Origin: an uncultured Christensenellaceae bacterium
Lineage (GTDB): Bacteria > Bacillota > Clostridia > Christensenellales > UBA3700
Assembly: GCA_944380285.1 (NCBI GenBank)
Contig: CALWGZ010000012.1
Coordinates: forward strand, 1-52,622
Length of the DNA: 52,622 bases
Reading direction: 5' to 3'
Part shown: piece after piece, positions 1-10,776 of the stretch
How positions within the stretch are numbered: position 1 is the stretch's first letter
Layout: each line of letters starts with the position of its first letter
The notes under the pieces: model-generated
The model's input: only the letters and a program-made list of their open reading frames with translations
Database searches by the model: none
What the model was told of the DNA's origin: nothing
Translations under genes and position numbers: made by a program

Positions 1-85
1 GGGGTGACCCAGTGTACTTGAAGGTACACGGTCGCCCCCGAGACGTTCTTTCAGGCGCAAAGGTGCGCCCTTATACGCGGTCAAC
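1..85. repeat. Partial copy of a palindromic intergenic element
   Basis: This is the right-hand part of an element whose full copy lies at 50114-50247. The two share about 79 of 84 bases. Positions 1-38 form a hairpin: GGGGTGACC pairs with GGTCGCCCC, and inside it GTGTAC pairs with GTACAC. A second hairpin is GGCGC/GCGCC at about 54-69. The element ends in GCGGTCAA, and its last bases contain the stop codon of the minus-strand ZIP gene. The left half lies outside the window. Confidence 0.85.
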
Positions 86-869
86 TCAAAGCGACGTCGA
101 GAGTCATCATTATGATGAACCCCGCAATAACTCCCCACGTCCCGAGGTGCGGATAGTCGGCAAGTTTGGAATCGGGGATCAGGTCGTCGGCGACGACGAA
201 GATCATCGCGCCCGCCGCGAATGCCAAGAGCCACGGCTGGACGGCGGTCAGCGAGGACGCGAGGAAGTAGCCGACCACGGCGAATATCGGTTCGACGACG
301 CCGCTGCCGACGCCGTAACCGAACGCCTTACCGCGGCTGCCGAGCGCGTTTTTCATCGGCAGGGACACCGCCGCGCCTTCGGGCAGATTTTGGATCGCAA
401 GCCCTATCGCCAAGCCGAACGCCGAGACGAATTGCGCGTGATCGTTTGCCGCCGCCGCTCCGCCGAACGCGAAGCCTATCGCCAATCCTTCGGGGATGTT
501 GTGCAGCGTGACGGCAAGGAACATCTTTGTGTATTTGTGAAGTTCGCTGGGCGGTCCCTCTTCCTTTTCGGCGCCGCTGTGGAAGTGCGGTATCACCTTG
601 TCGAGCACCGCAAGCACTATGCCGCCGATCAGCATGCCTATCGCCGCCGGCGCGAACGACCACTTGCCCCAGCTCGACGCGCCGTCGAGCGACGGGATCA
701 AAAGCGACCATATCGACGCCGCCAGCATTACGCCTGCGGCAAAGCCGAGAAAGACCGCGTTCACCTTTTCGGGGATCTTGTTCTTGAACAAAAATACGCA
801 CGCCGACCCCAACGAAGTCGCCGCGAATATGATGCAAAATCCCACAATTGTCATCGCTGTATCGCTCAT
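81..869 (-). CDS. ZIP-family divalent metal transporter
   Basis: A 262-residue polytopic membrane protein of the ZIP (ZupT/GufA-like) family, expected to carry zinc or related divalent metals into the cytoplasm. Two family signatures are visible: HNIPEG in one central helix and QNLPEG in the next, supplying the intramembrane metal-binding His, Asn and Glu residues. About eight hydrophobic segments are present, with a short charged His-containing loop (PHFHSGAEKEE) before the first signature. The ATG at 869 has AGGTG four bases upstream. The stop codon TGA lies in the end of the repeat element at 1-85. The gene is alone on its strand and has its own promoter with a palindrome over the -10. Family assignment is secure; the metal is not known. 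Confidence 0.9.
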   Translation of the reverse strand: MSDTAMTIVGFCIIFAATSLGSACVFLFKNKIPEKVNAVFLGFAAGVMLAASIWSLLIPSLDGASSWGKWSFAPAAIGMLIGGIVLAVLDKVIPHFHSGAEKEEGPPSELHKYTKMFLAVTLHNIPEGLAIGFAFGGAAAANDHAQFVSAFGLAIGLAIQNLPEGAAVSLPMKNALGSRGKAFGYGVGSGVVEPIFAVVGYFLASSLTAVQPWLLAFAAGAMIFVVADDLIPDSKLADYPHLGTWGVIAGFIIMMTLDVALS

Positions 870-883
870 ATGTCACCTACTCT

Positions 884-926
884 TGTTATCGTATGATAAC
901 ATAATACAGCAAAGTCTATTTGTCAA
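884..926 (-). promoter_or_regulatory. ZIP gene promoter with overlapping palindromic operator
   Basis: On the minus strand, TTGACA (926-921) and TATGTT (903-898) are separated by 17 bases. A perfect inverted repeat, TGTTATC-GTAT-GATAACA (884-901), covers the -10 box and the likely transcription start. The TGTTAT/ATAACA half sites resemble those described for Zur. That match is only suggestive, and the regulator is not in the window. Confidence 0.75.
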
Positions 927-1120
927 GAAATAGTGACCTTATTTTTGAAAAAAGTTGCGTAAGGGCAACAATGAGCGGCGCATGCGTTTTTCCGCCGCGA
1001 AAAATTACGCTTGCAAAAACAGCGGCGGTCAAAATTTTGCCGATGATGCAATCGCACTTTTTGACAGTGTCCGGCTTAGCTGCACTTGCCTTGCCGCGAA
1101 CGCGTTACGCATAGAATAAT
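927..1120. other. Intergenic DNA with no identified gene
   Basis: The gap between the ZIP promoter and the Fic gene holds a TTTGTCAAG-type motif at about 919-945 and a GC-rich inverted repeat around 970-995 (GCGGCG against CGCCGC). I see no open frame with a ribosome site. Confidence 0.5.
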
Positions 1121-1150
1121 ACAAATGACCCCGAGGCAAGCCCCGGGGTC
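1121..1150 (-). terminator. Probable terminator of the Fic gene
   Basis: GACCCCG (1127-1133) pairs with CGGGGTC (1144-1150). On the minus strand the stem is followed by a T-rich but interrupted run (ATTTGTATTATT). It lies about 50 bases after the Fic stop codon. Confidence 0.55.
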
Positions 1151-1200
1151 GGTGTTTGTGCAAAGACGAGTTACTTTTGTTTGAATGTGACTTTGTTTGC

Positions 1201-2328
1201 TTACGTCCCCGATTTCAATATATCGATATAGTTGCCGTACTCGAACACCCTGTTGCGACGCGCGTCATTTGCGCGTCTTACGACCCCTTGCTCCTCCAAT
1301 GCGGACAGTGCGGCGGAAGCCGTAGCATAGGACAGCCCGAGTTTTTCGGTCACATGTTTTGCGGTGACGATCGGCTCCGATTTGAGCAATTTAAACACAT
1401 TTTTCACCGATTGCGGCTGCGACGCGAGTTTTGCTCCGTCCGTCGCCAGTAACGCGCTCAACTTCCTGATCGCGGCAGAACAATCCCTCGCCGTTTCGTC
1501 CACGCCGTTCAAAAAGAATTTGACCCATTGCTCGTAGTCTCCGCGCCTGCGCACCTCGCTCAATCTGTCGTAGTACTCCACTCGATTGCGCTTGAGATAG
1601 AGCGACATATACAGCGTCGGCGTTCGCAAAACGCCGCCTTGAAGCAACATCAACACAATCAGCATTCTGCCGATGCGACCGTTGCCGTCCAAGAACGGAT
1701 GTATCGTCTCAAATTGATAGTGCGCAAGCGCGGTCTTCAACAGCGTATCGTCTTCGCTCATGTTGATATACTTTTCAAGGTCGCTCATTGCGATGTTCAT
1801 CTCATCGACCGTAGGCGGCACATATTTCGCCGTCGCGATCGTACTGCCGGCGGCGCCTATCCAATTTTGACTGCGACGAAACTCGCCGGGCGATTTGTCC
1901 TCTCCTCTCACCCCAGACATCAAGACCTCATGGGTCTCTTTGAGCAACCTGCATCCGAGAGGCAAAGTCTTCATCCTCTCGACGGCGTAGCCCAGCGCTT
2001 TGACATAGTTGACCACTTCGTCCACTTCGGCATTGACCGCGACGTCGTTGCCGGCATCCAAAATGTCCTCGAGCGTCGCTTGCGTACCCTCAATTTGCGA
2101 ACTGAGCAAAGCCTCTTTGCGCACATATGCCCCCAAAAACAACTTGACGTCGGGGACAAGCTCGGAAACCGCGTCAAGCTCCCCTATCGAATGACTCGCA
2201 CGCGATATCGCATCGAGCATCGCCTCGTCAATGACAAGGTTCGGACACGGCGGCAACGGCGCAGGACGATAGGCGTTGTAGGACGCCTCGCCCAAATTGA
2301 CTTTGATATACTCTCCGGCTCTGTTCAT
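1201..2328 (-). CDS. Fic-domain protein with N-terminal inhibitory motif and C-terminal winged helix
   Basis: A 375-residue Fic protein, probably an AMP- or other nucleotidyl-transferase acting on a cellular target. The catalytic motif HPFLDGNGRIGR is at about residues 210-221, with the catalytic His at 210. An inhibitory helix motif, SSQIEG (about 76-81), fits the (S/T)xxxE(G/N) class-II pattern, so the enzyme is likely autoinhibited in cis by Glu80. The first 125 residues match the Fic_N arrangement. The last 70 or so look like a winged-helix DNA-binding domain (for example LGLSYATASAALSALEEQGV). The ATG at 2328 is preceded by AAGGAG. Duplicated AT-rich palindromes lie upstream, so autoregulation through the winged helix is plausible. 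Fic_N-Fic-wHTH is a known architecture; the target is unknown. Confidence 0.9.
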   Translation of the reverse strand: MNRAGEYIKVNLGEASYNAYRPAPLPPCPNLVIDEAMLDAISRASHSIGELDAVSELVPDVKLFLGAYVRKEALLSSQIEGTQATLEDILDAGNDVAVNAEVDEVVNYVKALGYAVERMKTLPLGCRLLKETHEVLMSGVRGEDKSPGEFRRSQNWIGAAGSTIATAKYVPPTVDEMNIAMSDLEKYINMSEDDTLLKTALAHYQFETIHPFLDGNGRIGRMLIVLMLLQGGVLRTPTLYMSLYLKRNRVEYYDRLSEVRRRGDYEQWVKFFLNGVDETARDCSAAIRKLSALLATDGAKLASQPQSVKNVFKLLKSEPIVTAKHVTEKLGLSYATASAALSALEEQGVVRRANDARRNRVFEYGNYIDILKSGT

Positions 2329-2386
2329 TGCATCTCCTTAATTTTGTATTTTATCGATTGCTTTTCCTACATACTAAATTATACTC

Positions 2387-2467
2387 TTATTTTAATTTTT
2401 GTCAATATATTAAAATAAGATAGCTAATTTTGTCATCTAATTTTAATTTTTTGAAATTTATTAAAAT
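2387..2467. promoter_or_regulatory. Two palindromes of identical geometry upstream of the Fic gene
   Basis: ATTTTAAT (2389-2396) faces ATTAAAAT (2409-2416), extended to ten-base arms at 2387-2418. The same pair recurs at 2440-2447 and 2460-2467. In both, the half sites start 20 bases apart, about two helical turns, and the two sites are 51 bases apart. They lie 60-140 bases before the Fic start. They are likely dimer-binding operators; which protein binds is inference. Confidence 0.65.
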
Positions 2468-2692
2468 ATACTCATCTTTGTATTCATTTTATTTTATTGA
2501 CTTCTGTTGATGATTTGCCGTTTGAATCTTGAAGTGATTTTGGAATGATTTTGCTGACGTTTTGCGGTTTTGTCTTTGGTTTTCCGAATTGTTTGAATGT
2601 TATTTTGTTTACTTTATCGTTATTTCAAAAAGAATTTCCGTCGTTTGCGACGAATTTTTTGATTTTGTCGCCGTATCACTCAAAGCGACGCG
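2468..2692. other. AT-rich intergenic DNA with no identified gene
   Basis: Together with the operators and the glyA terminator this fills the 446-base gap between the Fic start and the glyA stop. It is strongly T-rich on the plus strand, with no credible ribosome site or family match in either direction. Confidence 0.5.
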
Positions 2693-2721
2693 CAAGCAAA
2701 ACGCCGCCCTTACGGACGGCG
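2693..2721 (-). terminator. glyA terminator
   Basis: On the minus strand CGCCGTCC-GTAA-GGGCGGCG (2721-2702) forms an eight-pair stem with one G-U pair, followed by TTTTGCTT. It lies about 55 bases past the glyA stop. Confidence 0.75.
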
Positions 2722-2774
2722 CGTTGTCTTTTGTGTTTGTCGATCCTTTGTGCTTTGCGTCTTTTGTGAAAACT

Positions 2775-4028
<1,254 letters not shown>

Positions 4029-4055
4029 AGGTCGCTCCTTGATTTGATTACCACT

Positions 4056-4084
4056 ATTATAACGTATCGCGCGCGCTTTGGCAA
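4056..4084 (-). promoter_or_regulatory. glyA promoter
   Basis: TTGCCA (4084-4079) and TATAAT (4061-4056) on the minus strand, spacer 17. The spacer carries CGCGCGCG shortly after the -35. Confidence 0.85.
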
Positions 4085-4162
4085 ACAACTTGCGCCATTT
4101 TTCGCGCAATTGCGCGCGGAGGCAAGTTAGCGGCTTAGGCGTTGTATTTCGTCTTTTAATTG

Positions 4163-4187
4163 ATAATAATTGATACTAATTGATAAT
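4163..4187. repeat. Copy 1 of an identical 25-bp dispersed repeat
   Basis: The same 25 bases occur at 29624-29648. Internally the core ATTGATA recurs every 10 bases (ATTGATAATA, ATTGATACTA, ATTGATAATC). It lies between the divergent glyA and thioredoxin promoters. Confidence 0.75.
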
Positions 4188-4288
4188 CTTGTATACTATC
4201 AAGACTTCTTTAAGCAAAAGTCTTTGTGTATGCGATGCAAAGTTCCGCGCTGCGGACGGAAGTCTAGCCAAACACAGCGTATATTCGG

Positions 4289-4316
4289 TTGCAATCGAGA
4301 CAAAATGTGGTATAAT
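4289..4316 (+). promoter_or_regulatory. Thioredoxin promoter
   Basis: TTGCAA (4289-4294) and TATAAT (4311-4316), spacer 16, ending 23 bases before the start codon. Confidence 0.75.
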
Positions 4317-4339
4317 AAGAAAAAACGGAGGTGTTCACT

Positions 4340-4648
4340 ATGAGTGAATTCGTAAAAGAGATCTCCGGCGCGGAGCTTGAAACGCTGCTCGCCGAAAAAG
4401 ATAAGGTGTTCGTCGACTTCTTCGCAACTTGGTGCGGCCCGTGCAAAATGCTCGCGCCCGTCATTGACGAAGTCGCCCAAAATCATCCCGACGTGACCTT
4501 TGTCAAGGTCGACGTCGACCGCAACCTCGACGCGACTCGCAAGTACCGCGTGATGGCGATGCCGACCGTGGTCGTCTTTGAGGGAGGAAAAGAGAAAAAC
4601 CGCAACGTGGGATATGTCCCCGCCGAGGTGCTCGAAGATCTGCTTTGA
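4340..4648 (+). CDS. trxA: Thioredoxin
   Basis: A 102-residue cytosolic thiol-disulfide reductase of normal thioredoxin length. The redox motif WCGPC is at residues 31-35 within FATWCGPCKMLAP, and the cis-proline loop MAMPTVVVFEGG follows as in the family. A GTG at 4331 would add three residues, but the ATG at 4340 is better placed, with GGAGGTG about seven bases upstream. The gene has its own promoter and a strong terminator, so it is monocistronic. No thioredoxin reductase gene is nearby. The fold and family are clear; which of several thioredoxins of the cell this is cannot be told. Confidence 0.95.
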   Translation: MSEFVKEISGAELETLLAEKDKVFVDFFATWCGPCKMLAPVIDEVAQNHPDVTFVKVDVDRNLDATRKYRVMAMPTVVVFEGGKEKNRNVGYVPAEVLEDLL

Positions 4649-4667
4649 GCCTGCTCGTCAAACAAGC

Positions 4668-4700
4668 AACGGCTTCGGAACTTCCGAAGCCGTTTTTGTT
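4668..4700 (+). terminator. Thioredoxin terminator
   Basis: AACGGCTTCGG and CCGAAGCCGTT form an 11-pair stem (4668-4693), followed by TTTTTGTTTT. This is a textbook intrinsic terminator. Confidence 0.95.
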
Positions 4701-4786
4701 TTGAAAATATCGTGCAATCGTTTTGCTAAATTCACCACATCGGTTCAGCCGATTTCGTCATTGAACGTACAATTATCGTTTAGTGC

Positions 4787-4824
4787 ATTCCGACAAACAT
4801 TGTATAGACAACTTTTGTCGGAAT
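4787..4824. repeat. Perfect 11-bp inverted repeat between thioredoxin and the XRE gene
   Basis: ATTCCGACAAA (4787-4797) and TTTGTCGGAAT (4814-4824) are exact complements around a 16-base centre. There is no T-run on either side, so it is not an obvious terminator. It lies 68 bases downstream of the XRE stop codon and could be a binding site or a 3'-end stem. Confidence 0.6.
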
Positions 4825-4891
4825 CTGTCATTAGCTCCTCGTCTTCAATGAATAGCGACAATAAAAACTGTGCCGGCTTTACGCAAGCGCG

Positions 4892-5131
4892 TCAATCATC
4901 GATCGACTCGAACGAAAACAGCGGACTGTCAAAAAACTCGCACAAAGTCATGCCCAAACCTTGCGCAATGCAATATACGGAATACAATTCCATGCTCTTG
5001 TTGCGCATATGTCTTATGTCGCCGATTGTGGTCTGAGCAAGCGTCGCATTCTTTGCCAATCTGTATTGAGTGATCTGCTTTTCTGCAATCAATTCGTTCA
5101 GTCGCGCCGCGACCGCTTGAGATAAAGTCAT
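4892..5131 (-). CDS. Small XRE-family helix-turn-helix regulator
   Basis: A 79-residue single-domain DNA-binding protein of the Cro/CI (XRE, HTH_3) type. The helix-turn-helix is in the first 45 residues: ITQYRLAKNATLAQTTIGDI gives the scaffold and recognition helices. YCIAQGLGMTLCEFFDSPLF matches the usual C-terminal end of the domain. There is no ligand-binding or peptidase domain. The ATG at 5131 has GGAG seven bases upstream. It begins 36 bases after the tcdA stop on the same strand, so it may be the last gene of that operon. Its target and role are unknown. Confidence 0.85.
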   Translation of the reverse strand: MTLSQAVAARLNELIAEKQITQYRLAKNATLAQTTIGDIRHMRNKSMELYSVYCIAQGLGMTLCEFFDSPLFSFESIDD

Positions 5132-5167
5132 GATATTTCTCCGACTCTTTCCGGTAATATCGACGTC

Positions 5168-5832
5168 TCAACCGAGCAATCGCTCGACGATGTACGCGCC
5201 CATGCGGACGCCGCAGGCGGCAGGCGCGAACGGCATGCTCGCGACCGTCCCGCCCGTTTGGACGGGCGGCGTTTGGGTGAAGCAGACGTCGAGTTTGCGC
5301 ACGCCGCGCTCCTTCATCATCTTGCGGAACTTTTTGGCGAGGGGGTCGTAGTCGGTCTTGTAGATGTCCGCGACGCGGAAGTCGCACCACCCGGCGCGGT
5401 TGCCGGCGCCCATCGCCGAGACTATCGGCAAGCCCTTGCCCGTGCAATAGACCGCTAGCGCCGCCTTTGCCGCAAGCGAATCTATCGCGTCGGCGACATA
5501 GCTCGAGCCGTCGACGAGCGCGGAACAATTGCTCTCGGTCAGCATCTCGCAGAGCGCGTTCACCTTGCAATGAGAGTTTATCTGCTCGACCCTCTCGGCA
5601 AGGACTTCCGCCTTATACCGCCCGATATCCTTGCTAAGCGCGGCGATCTGGCGGTTGAGGTTGCTCTCCTCGACCTTGTCGCCGTCGATCAACGTCAGCG
5701 CGCCCACTCCGCTGCGCGCGAGGACTTCGACGACATAGCCGCCGACGCCGCCCAAGCCGACCACCGTCACGCGGCAGGCGGCAAGGCGCGCGAGTCCGTC
5801 CTCGCCGATGAGCGGAAGCGAGCGCGTAAAGT

Positions 5833-5836
<4 letters not shown>
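5168..5836 (-). CDS. tcdA: tRNA threonylcarbamoyladenosine dehydratase (ThiF/MoeB superfamily)
   Basis: A 222-residue E1-like adenylating enzyme. TcdA (CsdL/YgdL) uses ATP to cyclise t6A37 of ANN-decoding tRNAs to ct6A. The nucleotide-binding glycine loop VVGLGGVGGYVVE is at about residues 25-37. The DGDKVEESNLNRQ segment binds ATP and magnesium. The late motifs SAMGAGNRAGWCDF and GTVASMPFAPAACG are typical of this subfamily rather than of ThiF or MoeB. It is somewhat shorter than the E. coli protein (about 268). The start is a GTG whose TGA overlaps the aspS stop (GTGA), indicating translational coupling. Confidence 0.85.
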
Positions 5837-7623
<1,787 letters not shown>

Positions 7624-7624
7624 A

Positions 7625-8887
7625 TCACTTCTCCGTATTTGCCGAGAAGAACGCCGCAAGGTCCGCCCTCGCGACCGACGTCTCGGCGCCGTTGTCCATG
7701 TTTTTTATCTTGAAAACGCCGCTCGCGAGCTCGTCGCCGCCGACGACGATCAAGTATCTCGCGCGCGTCTTGTCCGCATACTTCATCTGCGCCTTGAATC
7801 CGCGCCCGACGATGTCGGTGTCGCACGCGACGCCCGCGCCGCGAAGTTCGAACGCCATCTTGGTCGCCTCGACGCGCTCGGCGTCGCCGATAGGCGCGAT
7901 GTAGACGGTGGGACGAGGCTCTTTGCCGAACGGCAGTTCCTGCGCCTCCATCGTCAAAAGTATCCTCTCCAAGCCCGTGCCGAATCCGACCCCCGGGCAG
8001 GGCTTGCCGCCGATGTCCTCGAGCAGCTTGTCGTATCTTCCGCCGCCGCCGACCGTGCCCTGCGCGCCGATGTCCTCGGTGACAAATTCGAACACCGTGC
8101 GCGTGTAGTAGTCAAGACCGCGCACTATCCCGGGGTCGACGACATAGTCTATCCCGAGCGCGTCCAAGCCCTTGCAGACCGCCTCGTGATGAGCGCGGCA
8201 GTCGTCGCACAGATAGTCGAGCACGACGGGCGCGTCCTTGACGATCGCGCGGCAGCCCTCTTCCTTGCAGTCGAGGATGCGAAGCGGATTCTTTGCGAGC
8301 CGCTCGCGGCAGGTCGGGCACATCTTGTCGATGTGCGCGCCGAAATACTCTTTGAGCGCGGCGTTGTAGTCCTTGCGGCACTCGCGACAGCCGATGCTGT
8401 TGAGGTGCAGTTTGAGCGCCTTTATCCCGAGCCGCTTGTAGACGGTGTACAGCAGCGAGATGACCTCGACGTCCGCCGCAGGCGACGCACTGCCGAAAAA
8501 TTCGACGCCGAATTGGTGATGCTCGCGAAGTCTGCCCGACTGCGGTCTCTCATAGCGGAAGACCGGGGTGATGTAGTACATCTTGGTGGGCTGAGCGTCG
8601 GCGTAGAGCGAGTGCTCGATGAAAGCCCTCGCGACGCCGGCGGTGCCCTCGGGCTTCAATGTCATCGACCTGCCGCCCTTGTCGTCAAAGGTGTACATCT
8701 CCTTGTTGACGATGTCGGTGGTGTCGCCGACTCCGCGTGCGAACAGCTCGGTGTGTTCGAAGACGGGGGTGCGTATCTCGCCGACGCAATACTCTGCGGC
8801 GACGCCTCTGACCACGCCTTCGACGTAGTGCCATTTGTAGGCTTCGGACGGGGTGACGTCCTTTGTTCCCTTTGGTAAAGTTATCAT
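7625..8887 (-). CDS. hisS: Histidine-tRNA ligase
   Basis: A 420-residue class II synthetase that charges tRNA-His. It starts with the family N-terminus LPKGTKDVTPSEAYKW. It contains motif 2 around FRYERPQSGRLREHHQFGVE, the His-A loop GLDYYTRTVFEF, the glycine-rich GTVGGGGRYDKL and the C-terminal anticodon-binding domain from about residue 330. An internal cluster CRECRKDY...CPTCRERL...C...CDDCRAHHEAV (about 170-240) gives paired cysteines that may bind zinc, as in some clostridial HisRS. AGAGGAAAA precedes the ATG at 8887. It sits between hslU and aspS in the same minus-strand run. Confidence 0.96.
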   Translation of the reverse strand: MITLPKGTKDVTPSEAYKWHYVEGVVRGVAAEYCVGEIRTPVFEHTELFARGVGDTTDIVNKEMYTFDDKGGRSMTLKPEGTAGVARAFIEHSLYADAQPTKMYYITPVFRYERPQSGRLREHHQFGVEFFGSASPAADVEVISLLYTVYKRLGIKALKLHLNSIGCRECRKDYNAALKEYFGAHIDKMCPTCRERLAKNPLRILDCKEEGCRAIVKDAPVVLDYLCDDCRAHHEAVCKGLDALGIDYVVDPGIVRGLDYYTRTVFEFVTEDIGAQGTVGGGGRYDKLLEDIGGKPCPGVGFGTGLERILLTMEAQELPFGKEPRPTVYIAPIGDAERVEATKMAFELRGAGVACDTDIVGRGFKAQMKYADKTRARYLIVVGGDELASGVFKIKNMDNGAETSVARADLAAFFSANTEK

Positions 8888-8933
8888 TTTTCCTCTTTGC
8901 TTAGGTGTGCTTTACGCACACGGGCTCCTGTTT

Positions 8934-10241
8934 TCAGAGAATGTATTTGTGCAGGTTGAGCGTGCGTATCGTCTTGTCGAGATGGGACAGGACATACTCC
9001 TCGTCGACGACGACTTCGACCATTTGATCGACGTTCCCCGCATTGAAAGAGATGTCGTCCAAGAGCGTCTCCATGATCGTGTGAAGTCTGCGCGCGCCGA
9101 TGTTCTCGCTGTTCTCGTTCTCCGCCTCGGCGACGGCTGCGAGCTTTGCGATCGCTGCGTCGGTGAATTTGAGCGAGACGTTGTCAACTTTGAGCAGCTC
9201 GGTGTATTGCATCAGGATCGCGTTGTCCGGCTCGGTCAGGATGCGGACGAAGTCCTTTGCGGTCAGACTGTCCAGCTTGACGCCGATCGGGAACCTGCCT
9301 TGAAGTTCGGGGATGAGGTCGGACACAGCGGCGATGTGGAATGCGCCGGCGGCGATGAACAGGATGTAGTCCGTCTTGATCGGTCCGTACTTGGTGTTGA
9401 CCGTGCAGCCCTCGACGATGGGCAAAATGTCCCTCTGCACGCCCTCGCGCGACACGTCGGGTCCCGAAGTGTTGCCCTTTGCGGCGATCTTGTCCATCTC
9501 GTCGATGAAGATGATGCCCTCGTTTTCGGCGCGGCGGATAGCCTCGGCGTTGAGCGCGTCGGGGTCGATCAGCTTTTCGCATTCAAGCTCCATGAGCGCG
9601 CGGTAAGCCTGAGCGACCGTGACCTTTTTGACCTTGTTGCGCTTGGGCAAGAGACCGCCCATCATGTCCATGATGTTGATCTCCATGCCGCCCGGAAGCT
9701 GTTGGCTCTTTGTCTTTTCGGGCAGCGAGATCTCCACTTTGAGGTCGTCGAGAGAGCCGCTCGCGATCTCTTTCGCGACCGTGTCGAAGAGCTCCTTTTC
9801 GCCGAGATCGGGATAGGCGCTCTTGCGGTGCGGCGCGACCACCTTGGTCAATTGCGCGAGCACCGCGGGACGCGCGGTCGCCTCTACCGCATGGCTGCGC
9901 TCATCGCGCACCATGCGCACCGACACCTCGACGAGGTCGCGGACCATCGACTCGACGTCCCTGCCGACGTAGCCGACCTCGGTGAACTTGGTCGCCTCGA
10001 CCTTGACGAACGGCGCGTTGACGATCTTGGCGAGACGCCTTGCTATCTCCGTCTTGCCCACGCCGGTCGGACCCTGCATGATGATATTCTTGGGCGTGAT
10101 CTCGTCGCGCAGAGCCTGCGGAAGCTGCGAACGGCGATATCTGTTGCGCAACGCGATCGCGACCGCCTTCTTCGCCGCGTCCTGCCCGATGATGTATCTG
10201 TCGAGCTCTTTGACTATCTGCTTTGGGGTGAACTGTTCCAT
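8934..10241 (-). CDS. hslU: ATP-dependent protease ATPase subunit HslU
   Basis: A 435-residue AAA+ unfoldase that feeds substrates to the HslV peptidase (ClpYQ/CodWX) in the cytosol. Walker A GPTGVGKTE is at about residues 57-65 and Walker B is GIIFIDEMDK. The pore-type motif GYVGRDVESM and the C-terminal end (NLHKYIL), which in the family inserts into HslV, are intact. The I-domain is of normal size, giving the usual HslU length. GGAGG lies six bases before the ATG at 10241. It begins one base after the hslV stop, the standard hslV-hslU pair. Confidence 0.97.
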   Translation of the reverse strand: MEQFTPKQIVKELDRYIIGQDAAKKAVAIALRNRYRRSQLPQALRDEITPKNIIMQGPTGVGKTEIARRLAKIVNAPFVKVEATKFTEVGYVGRDVESMVRDLVEVSVRMVRDERSHAVEATARPAVLAQLTKVVAPHRKSAYPDLGEKELFDTVAKEIASGSLDDLKVEISLPEKTKSQQLPGGMEINIMDMMGGLLPKRNKVKKVTVAQAYRALMELECEKLIDPDALNAEAIRRAENEGIIFIDEMDKIAAKGNTSGPDVSREGVQRDILPIVEGCTVNTKYGPIKTDYILFIAAGAFHIAAVSDLIPELQGRFPIGVKLDSLTAKDFVRILTEPDNAILMQYTELLKVDNVSLKFTDAAIAKLAAVAEAENENSENIGARRLHTIMETLLDDISFNAGNVDQMVEVVVDEEYVLSHLDKTIRTLNLHKYIL

Positions 10242-10242
10242 C

Positions 10243-10776
10243 TCACACCTCCTCGACGACGATGTTGTCGTTGGTGAACACGCACAGCTCGCTGGCTATT
10301 TTGAGCGACTTGCGGGCTATCTCCGCCGCAGACAGATCGGTCTCGGTCAAAAGCGCGCGCGCCGCCGCGAGCGCATAGTTGCCGCCGCTGCCGATCGCGC
10401 ATGCGTCGCCGTCCGGCTCGATGACGTCGCCGACGCCCGAGAGCAGATACATGCCATCCTTGTCCGCGACGATGAGCATCGCCTCGAGCTTGCGCACATA
10501 CTTGTCGTCGCGCCAGAGCTCGGCGAGCTCGACCGCGCTGCGCATCAGGTTGCCCGAATACTTTTGCAGCATCTTCTCGAATTTTTCGCTGAGCGTGAAC
10601 GCGTCCGCGACCGATCCGGCAAAGCCGATCACGACCTTGTCGTCATAGATGCGTTTGACCTTGCGAGCGTTGCCCTTCATGATCACGCTCTCGCCCATCG
10701 TGACCTGTCCGTCGCCGGCGACGGCGATCTTGCCGTCCCTGCGCACCGCACAGATGGTGGTGCCTTTCAATTCCAT
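10243..10776 (-). CDS. hslV: ATP-dependent protease peptidase subunit HslV
   Basis: A 177-residue proteasome-beta-like Ntn hydrolase that forms dodecamers capped by HslU. The conserved [20 protein letters not shown] block is at residues 6-25, with the predicted catalytic Thr6 exposed after removal of a five-residue propeptide, MELKG. Short propeptides of this kind are known in the family. The frame is open far upstream through trmFO, so the start is set by the family N-terminus and by GGAGG five bases before the ATG at 10776. The first 10 bases overlap the end of trmFO, suggesting coupling. Confidence 0.95.
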   Translation of the reverse strand: MELKGTTICAVRRDGKIAVAGDGQVTMGESVIMKGNARKVKRIYDDKVVIGFAGSVADAFTLSEKFEKMLQKYSGNLMRSAVELAELWRDDKYVRKLEAMLIVADKDGMYLLSGVGDVIEPDGDACAIGSGGNYALAAARALLTETDLSAAEIARKSLKIASELCVFTNDNIVVEEV

